Below are positions 13,922-18,069 of a stretch of 18,069 nt of DNA, piece by piece (positions within the stretch are counted from its first letter, which is position 1; the number at the start of each line of letters is the position of its first letter). The stretch lies in NCBI GenBank assembly GCA_900550785.1, contig URTL01000026.1:1-18069 (forward strand), written 5' to 3'. This DNA comes from an uncultured Collinsella sp. GTDB taxonomy: Bacteria > Actinomycetota > Coriobacteriia > Coriobacteriales > Coriobacteriaceae. The position numbers and the translations under genes were made by a program. The notes beneath the pieces are model-generated. The model was not told the DNA's origin, searched no databases, and was given only the letters and a program-made list of their open reading frames with translations.

Positions 13922-13932
13922 GAGGGGACAAC

Positions 13933-15234
13933 ATGCTGCAAAAGTTCATGGAAGCGGTCCAGGCGTGGATCACCGAGCATGTCGTCCCCGTGATGAACAA
14001 GCTTACCTCAACTTATTGGTTCGGCGTCATCTCAGACGCGGTCCTCTACATCGTTCCCTTCTCCATGGTTTCGGCAATCCCGAGCCTTTGGAACATCATC
14101 CGTCGTTTTGTCCCGACGCTCCCCGATCTGTCGCCGCTCACGACGTTCAGCTTCGGTCTCGTTGGCCTGTTCATGGCGTTTATCATTCCGCACAACGTCG
14201 CGGTTAAGGAAGATCGCAAGGACCGCAGCATGATTGCCGGTTTCACCGGTATAGGCGCCTTCATGCTGTGTATGAATCCTACGATCACTGAAGACGGTTA
14301 CGTTTTTCAGATGGCCAAGTTCGGCGCCGGCGGTATGTTCACCGCCATGGTTGTGGGCTTTGTCGTGGGCTTCATCTACAAGCGCATGGCTCGCATGACA
14401 TTCTTCTCGGAGGACAGCATGGTCCCCGACTTTGTCAAGAACTGGTTCGATAACATCATCGCCGTCTTGCTGTCGCTCTTCGTTGCGTGGCTTTTCACCA
14501 ACATGCTTCAGGTTGACGTCTTTGGCGCCGTTGCGATCATCCTGTCGCCCGTCACCGGCTTTGCCCAGACGCTCCCTGGTACTATTGCGATTCCGCTCGT
14601 CATGGACACCTTCTATTTCTTCGGCATCTCCGGCTGGGTCTTCTCGCCCATCCAGCAGTCCATCCAAAAGTCCGCCCTTGCCGAGAATATGGCTGCATAT
14701 GCCGCCGGCCTTACCCCGACGAATATCAACGCCTACGGTATTACTCGCTACATCATGATCGGCGGCGAGGGCGCTACGCTCCCGCTGGCTTTCTACATGC
14801 TTTTCGCCAAGTCTAAGAAGAACAAAACGCTCGGTCGCGCCACGATCGTCCCGTCTCTGTTCAACATCAACGAGCCACTCGTGTTCTCTACGATCGTTGC
14901 CAACCCCTTCATGTTCATCCCTATGGTGCTTCAAGCCATCATCCTGCCGGCCAACGCCTATCTGTGGATGAGCATGGGCTGGGCGAGCCTTCACGTTGAG
15001 AATTTCGACATGAACTTCCTGCCCAATGCTGTCTCGGCGTTCTTTATGTCCGGTGGCGACATTCGCAACGTTGCCCTGGTTTGCGTGAACCTGCTGATCG
15101 CCGCGATTCTCTGGTTCCCGTTCTTCAAGGCGGCCGACAACTATCAATGCAAGGTCGAGGAAGAGAAAGCAGCTGAAAAGGCAGCCAAGAAGGCGGCGAA
15201 GAAGGCTGCTGCCGCAGCCGCCATCGCCGAGTAG
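13933..15234 (+). CDS. PTS EIIC component (CelB-like), lactose/cellobiose family
   Basis: A 433-residue sugar-translocating membrane subunit. About ten hydrophobic segments run from about residue 28 to 410. The family signature F-N-I-N-E-P lies in SLFNINEPLVFSTIVANPFM, the conserved substrate-site loop. After the last helix comes an unusual tail of about 30 residues rich in Lys, Glu and Ala (for example EKAAKKAAKKAAAAAA), which should form a charged helix in the cytoplasm. The ribosome site AGGAGGGG precedes the ATG. The substrate is probably a beta-glucoside such as cellobiose or salicin, given the GH1 enzyme downstream. Confidence 0.94.
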   Translation: MLQKFMEAVQAWITEHVVPVMNKLTSTYWFGVISDAVLYIVPFSMVSAIPSLWNIIRRFVPTLPDLSPLTTFSFGLVGLFMAFIIPHNVAVKEDRKDRSMIAGFTGIGAFMLCMNPTITEDGYVFQMAKFGAGGMFTAMVVGFVVGFIYKRMARMTFFSEDSMVPDFVKNWFDNIIAVLLSLFVAWLFTNMLQVDVFGAVAIILSPVTGFAQTLPGTIAIPLVMDTFYFFGISGWVFSPIQQSIQKSALAENMAAYAAGLTPTNINAYGITRYIMIGGEGATLPLAFYMLFAKSKKNKTLGRATIVPSLFNINEPLVFSTIVANPFMFIPMVLQAIILPANAYLWMSMGWASLHVENFDMNFLPNAVSAFFMSGGDIRNVALVCVNLLIAAILWFPFFKAADNYQCKVEEEKAAEKAAKKAAKKAAAAAAIAE

Positions 15235-15242
15235 GCGAGACG

Positions 15243-15305
15243 CCGGGGCCCATTGCCCTGGATTAGGCAATCATTCGATGCCCCGGTTGTGGAAACGACC
15301 GGGGC
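15243..15305 (+). promoter_or_regulatory. Mutually exclusive hairpins between EIIC and EIIA
   Basis: Structure A: CCGGGGC (15243-15249) with GCCCCGG (15280-15286), enclosing ATTGCC/GGCAAT (15252-15257 and 15266-15271). Structure B: GCCCCGGTTGT (15280-15290) with ACGACCGGGGC (15295-15305), 11 pairs including one G-U, closed by a GGAA (GNRA-type) loop. Both use the same GCCCCGG. The EIIA ribosome site begins about 6 bases after B. Confidence 0.6.
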
Positions 15306-15324
15306 CACAGGAAAGGAGACCACG

Positions 15325-15654
15325 ATGGCCGAGGAAGAGCCCATTAACATTCCCGCCGTTGCGATGAACGTCATCATCAACGCCGGTGACGGCCGTGCCT
15401 GTATCGATAAGGCGATGGACGCCCTGGCAGAGTTCGATTTCGACGCGGCAGAGGCCCATCTGGCGGAGGCCGACGAGAAGATCCTCGAGGCCCATAAGTC
15501 CCAGACCGAGATGATCCAGCGTCAGGCTGGTGGCGAGGAGGTCGAGTACTCGTTGCTCTTTGTCCACGCCCAAGACACGCTTATGACCATCAGTGCCGAG
15601 TTGCACATGGCCAAGAAGATGATGCCCGTCGTGCGTGCACTCGCCGCGAAATAG
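15325..15654 (+). CDS. PTS EIIA component, lactose/cellobiose family
   Basis: A 109-residue, all-helical cytoplasmic phosphocarrier (trimeric in this family) that moves phosphate from HPr to EIIB. The active histidine is H81 in LLFVHAQDTLMT, followed by the metal-binding D84, exactly as in LacF/CelC proteins. Ahead of it lies the usual AGDGRACIDKAMDALAEFDFDAAEAHL (20-46) helical pair. The start at 15325 follows AAAGGAGA; longer in-frame starts would run into the intergenic hairpins. Separated from EIIC by 90 bases, a wide gap for this operon. Confidence 0.94.
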   Translation: MAEEEPINIPAVAMNVIINAGDGRACIDKAMDALAEFDFDAAEAHLAEADEKILEAHKSQTEMIQRQAGGEEVEYSLLFVHAQDTLMTISAELHMAKKMMPVVRALAAK

Positions 15655-15736
15655 CGTCGTGGAACCCGTGCACGTTTCTAAATCCAAAACGACCCGTTAC
15701 CTATTGATTCCGACCATTGAGAGATGAGGACATAGC

Positions 15737-17275
15737 ATGATTGATCTTTCTACTTATGACTTTGGCGATGCCTTCCCGGAGGGCTTCCTCTGGGGCGGCG
15801 CCACGGCGGCCAACCAGGTCGAAGGCGCCTGGAACGAGGGCGGTCGCGGACCGGCCGTCTCGGACTACGTCATCCTGCTCGACCGCGAGACGTGTGCCCG
15901 CGAGGGTATTGTCGAGGGCGGCCCGCTCAACTCCGTGACGCGTCAGTCCCTTGCCGCTCGCAAGGCAAACGAGATGGCTTACGACTTCCCCAAGCGTCGC
16001 GGCATTGATTTCTACCACACCTACAAGGAGGACATTGCGCTCCTCGGCGAGATGGGCTTCGGCGTCTTCCGTATGAGCATCTCCTGGAGCCGTATTTTCC
16101 CAAACGGAGACGACGCGCTGCCCAACGAGGAGGGTTTGGCCTTCTACGATAAGGTGTTCGACGAGTGCCACAAGCACGGCATTGAGCCCATGGTTACCCT
16201 CAACCATTTCGATATGCCGCTCCACCTGGCAGAGGAGTATAACGGTTTCGCGAGCCGCCACGTTGTCGACGCCTTCGAGCATTACGCCGAGACGCTCGTC
16301 CGTCGCTACAAGGGTAAGGTCAAGTACTGGATGACCTTCAACGAGATTAACCACGTGTATGCCAACCCCTGCACCTGCTGCGGTGTTATCTGGGATGAGA
16401 ACGAGGACGGCTCCAACCCCTATGCCGGGCGCTGGCCCGAGAAGTTCCAGGTCGCGCACAACCAGCTTGTCGCGTCCGCCAAAGCTGTCATCAAGCTGCG
16501 TGAGATCGACCCCGAGGCACATATCGGCAACATGCTCTGCCGTCTTGAGAACTACGCCGAGACCTCCAAGCCCGAGGACCAGCTCCAGGTGCTGTTCGAG
16601 GATCATTTCAACTGGTTCTTCACCGATATCCAGGCCAAGGGCGAGTATCCCTACTACGTCAAGCGCTTCTTCCGCGATTACGGCGTAGACATCAAGATGG
16701 AAGACGGTGACCTCGAGACCCTCAAGGCCGGTACCGTCGACTATATTTCGATCAGCTACTACATGACCTACATCATGCGCTACAAGGGCAAGGTGTCCCC
16801 GGAGCCCTCCGGCAAGTTGCTGACCGAGATTAAGAACCAGTACCTCGAGATGACCGAGTGGGGTTGGCCGATCGATCCGGTGGGCTTCCGCATCACGCTT
16901 AACCACATCTACGACCGTTATCACCTGCCGATCTTTATCGCCGAGAACGGTAACGGCATGACCGAGAACCGCGACGAGAACGGTTATTGCGATGACGATG
17001 CTCATATCGAATACATGAAGGAGCATGTCGAGCAGATGCATCAGGCAATTCTCGACGGCGTTGACGTCTTCGGTTACGCCTGGTGGGGCCCCATTGATCT
17101 CATCAGCTCCGGTACGTCCGAGATGACTAAACGCTATGGCCAGATTTCGGTCGATCAGGACGACCATGGCGACGGCACCGGCAAGCGTGGCAAGAAGAAG
17201 AGCTTCTTCTACTACAAGAAGCTCATCGCAAGTAACGGCGCCGACACCGCAACTGATAACATTGTGGTGGAGTAA
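15737..17275 (+). CDS. 6-phospho-beta-glucosidase, glycoside hydrolase family 1
   Basis: A 512-residue cytoplasmic (beta/alpha)8-barrel enzyme that cleaves phosphorylated beta-glucosides delivered by the PTS. N-terminal GFLWGGATAANQVEGAWNEGG (16-36) is the GH1 signature. The acid/base is E203 in MTFNEIN and the nucleophile E403 in FIAENGNG. S461 followed by K465-R-Y467-G is the phosphate-binding triad that marks 6-phospho-glycosidases. Length is slightly above the common 470-480; the extra residues are partly a loop near 45-70. PCTCCG at 211-216 is an unusual cysteine cluster. The ribosome site GAGGA precedes the start. An 82-base gap follows EIIA. Glucose versus galactose specificity is not certain. 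Confidence 0.94.
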   Translation: MIDLSTYDFGDAFPEGFLWGGATAANQVEGAWNEGGRGPAVSDYVILLDRETCAREGIVEGGPLNSVTRQSLAARKANEMAYDFPKRRGIDFYHTYKEDIALLGEMGFGVFRMSISWSRIFPNGDDALPNEEGLAFYDKVFDECHKHGIEPMVTLNHFDMPLHLAEEYNGFASRHVVDAFEHYAETLVRRYKGKVKYWMTFNEINHVYANPCTCCGVIWDENEDGSNPYAGRWPEKFQVAHNQLVASAKAVIKLREIDPEAHIGNMLCRLENYAETSKPEDQLQVLFEDHFNWFFTDIQAKGEYPYYVKRFFRDYGVDIKMEDGDLETLKAGTVDYISISYYMTYIMRYKGKVSPEPSGKLLTEIKNQYLEMTEWGWPIDPVGFRITLNHIYDRYHLPIFIAENGNGMTENRDENGYCDDDAHIEYMKEHVEQMHQAILDGVDVFGYAWWGPIDLISSGTSEMTKRYGQISVDQDDHGDGTGKRGKKKSFFYYKKLIASNGADTATDNIVVE

Positions 17276-17284
17276 GGAGTAGAG

Positions 17285-17551
17285 ATGGTTTCCAAGACGA
17301 CGGTCGTCAAGAATCCGAGCGGCATCCACGCGCGCCCTGCATCGCTGTTTGTGCAGGAGGCGAGCAAGTACGAGAGCTCGATTACCGTTGGCAAGGTGGG
17401 CGGAGACGCCAAAGACGCCAAGTCAATCCTGATGGTCATGAGCCTGGGAATGGCCTGTGGTTGCGAGATTGAGATCGCAGCCGACGGCGCCGACGAGGCG
17501 GCCGCCGTCGATGCCCTCGTGGCGCTTATCGAGAGCGGCTGCGGGGAGTAG
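17285..17551 (+). CDS. HPr-family phosphocarrier protein
   Basis: An 88-residue HPr. Active-site H15 lies in GIHARPAS and the regulatory serine S47 in AKSILMVMSLG, so both the PTS phosphorylation site and the HPr-kinase-type site are kept. The frame starts 9 bases after the GH1 stop; its AAGGAG ribosome site overlaps that stop codon, indicating translational coupling. An operon-encoded HPr beside a full EII set suggests a dedicated or sugar-induced phosphocarrier, though it could also be the main HPr. The C-terminus ends SGCGE, with cysteines at 58, 60 and 86. Confidence 0.93.
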   Translation: MVSKTTVVKNPSGIHARPASLFVQEASKYESSITVGKVGGDAKDAKSILMVMSLGMACGCEIEIAADGADEAAAVDALVALIESGCGE

Positions 17552-17614
17552 GCGGGCAAAAGCCGCGTCGATGTTTTTTTGGGGTCATCCGGAGTGGGTT
17601 GGCCCCAGATAGAC

Positions 17615-17642
17615 GGGCCCGCCGGTGCGTGCCGGTGGGCCC
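17615..17642 (+). terminator. Terminator-like hairpin after the PTS operon
   Basis: GGGCCCGCCGG (17615-17625) pairs with CCGGTGGGCCC (17632-17642), 11 pairs with one G-U and a six-base loop, followed by a weak CTTGCTTT. A seven-T run lies earlier at 17574-17580, preceded by a small GCGG/CCGC hairpin, so termination may occur in two steps. Confidence 0.65.
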
Positions 17643-17663
17643 CTTGCTTTAGGGAGGTTAACG

Positions 17664-18069
17664 ATGGGGGCAAGAAACGTCGGTGTTAGGGGCACGGGAC
17701 GCGCCGGGGCACGCTCGGCTCTCACGGCTCTGGGGGTCATGTCGCTGGTCTATGCGGGCGGCGTTCTGCTTATGGACGCGACCGTGGGCGGGCTTACGGG
17801 CTCTGCGGCGTCCTCTGCTTCGATCGCGTCGATGTTCGTTACCTTGCTGCTTATCGTGGCGTTGATCTTCTCTGAGGTGCGGGCATATCGGGCGGTGGTG
17901 GCCTCGGTGCCCTTTGAACCCGGTATGGGCGACAAGGTGCTGCTGGGCCTCTCGCTCTGGTTTGTCGGCGGCATGCCGCTCGGCATCGCCAACCTGGTTC
18001 GCGCCGTGGCGCTTGGAGGCGTCGGCGACGTGCGCCAGATTCTCATACAGCTGGGCGTGAGCGTCGCGC
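17664..18069 (+). CDS. Membrane protein of unknown function (5' part only)
   Basis: A frame opens at ATG 17664 after AGGGAGG and runs without a stop to the window edge (135 codons seen). The predicted protein has an Arg/Gly-rich N-terminus (residues 1-18), then three hydrophobic segments near 19-37, 52-70 and 91-118. No family is recognised. It lies just after the terminator-like hairpin of the PTS operon, so it probably starts a separate unit, although read-through is possible. Confidence 0.7.
   Translation, partial: MGARNVGVRGTGRAGARSALTALGVMSLVYAGGVLLMDATVGGLTGSAASSASIASMFVTLLLIVALIFSEVRAYRAVVASVPFEPGMGDKVLLGLSLWFVGGMPLGIANLVRAVALGGVGDVRQILIQLGVSVA

Noticed and set aside
15701..17329. Long minus-strand frame opposite the GH1 gene
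   Set aside because: The plus strand encodes an intact glycosidase with all catalytic residues; the opposite frame is Val/Leu/Asp-rich shadow sequence.

Overview
The window reads as chromosomal DNA of a high-GC, gut-type actinobacterium, most likely a Coriobacteriia member such as Collinsella. This is inferred from GC-rich coding with strong AGGAG-type ribosome sites, a lactose/cellobiose-type PTS operon with its own PRD regulator, an actinobacterial-looking RF1, and many palindromic intergenic repeats. No marker gene here proves the genus. There are 15 protein genes (one cut by the right edge). No tRNA, rRNA, CRISPR array, transposase or phage gene was seen.

Layout. 1-1849: a leftward pair, an MFS exporter (TTG start) followed by a low-molecular-weight tyrosine phosphatase. 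1850-2110: a divergent intergenic region with a possible operator and two palindromic elements. 2111-2980: an unrecognised single-pass membrane protein with a very acidic N-terminal half. 3094-3987: a LacX-type aldose 1-epimerase, then a strong terminator enclosed in a second inverted repeat. 4251-7143: a polar amino-acid ABC importer operon (Tat/lipobox binding protein, permease, ATPase). 7216-8631: an M20 metallopeptidase. 8860-9927: prfA (RF1). 9928-10467: a 540-base repeat-rich gap between convergent genes. 10468-11136: a Gph-like HAD phosphatase. 11319-13289: a leftward PRD/EIIA-type regulator. 13290-13591: the divergent control region. 13592-17551: a PTS operon in the order EIIB, EIIC, EIIA, GH1 6-phospho-beta-glucosidase, HPr. 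17664-end: start of an unknown membrane protein.

How genes work together. The PTS operon is a self-contained beta-glucoside route. EIIA, EIIB and EIIC import and phosphorylate a beta-linked disaccharide or aryl-glucoside, the GH1 enzyme splits the phosphorylated sugar, and an operon-encoded HPr can feed phosphate to EIIA. The divergent PRD regulator carries its own PTS-type phosphorylation domains and probably acts on the three phased operator-like repeats upstream of the operon. The ABC importer and the M20 peptidase next to it may form an amino-acid/peptide acquisition unit.

The least explained material is non-coding. There are three exact 62-base-period hairpin modules between prfA and gph, a 32-base-arm inverted repeat beside them, two copies of a GACAAAG-type palindrome with covarying flanks, several places where one hairpin is nested inside the arms of another, and mutually exclusive hairpins between EIIC and EIIA. 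All were found by eye; copy number elsewhere in the genome could not be checked.
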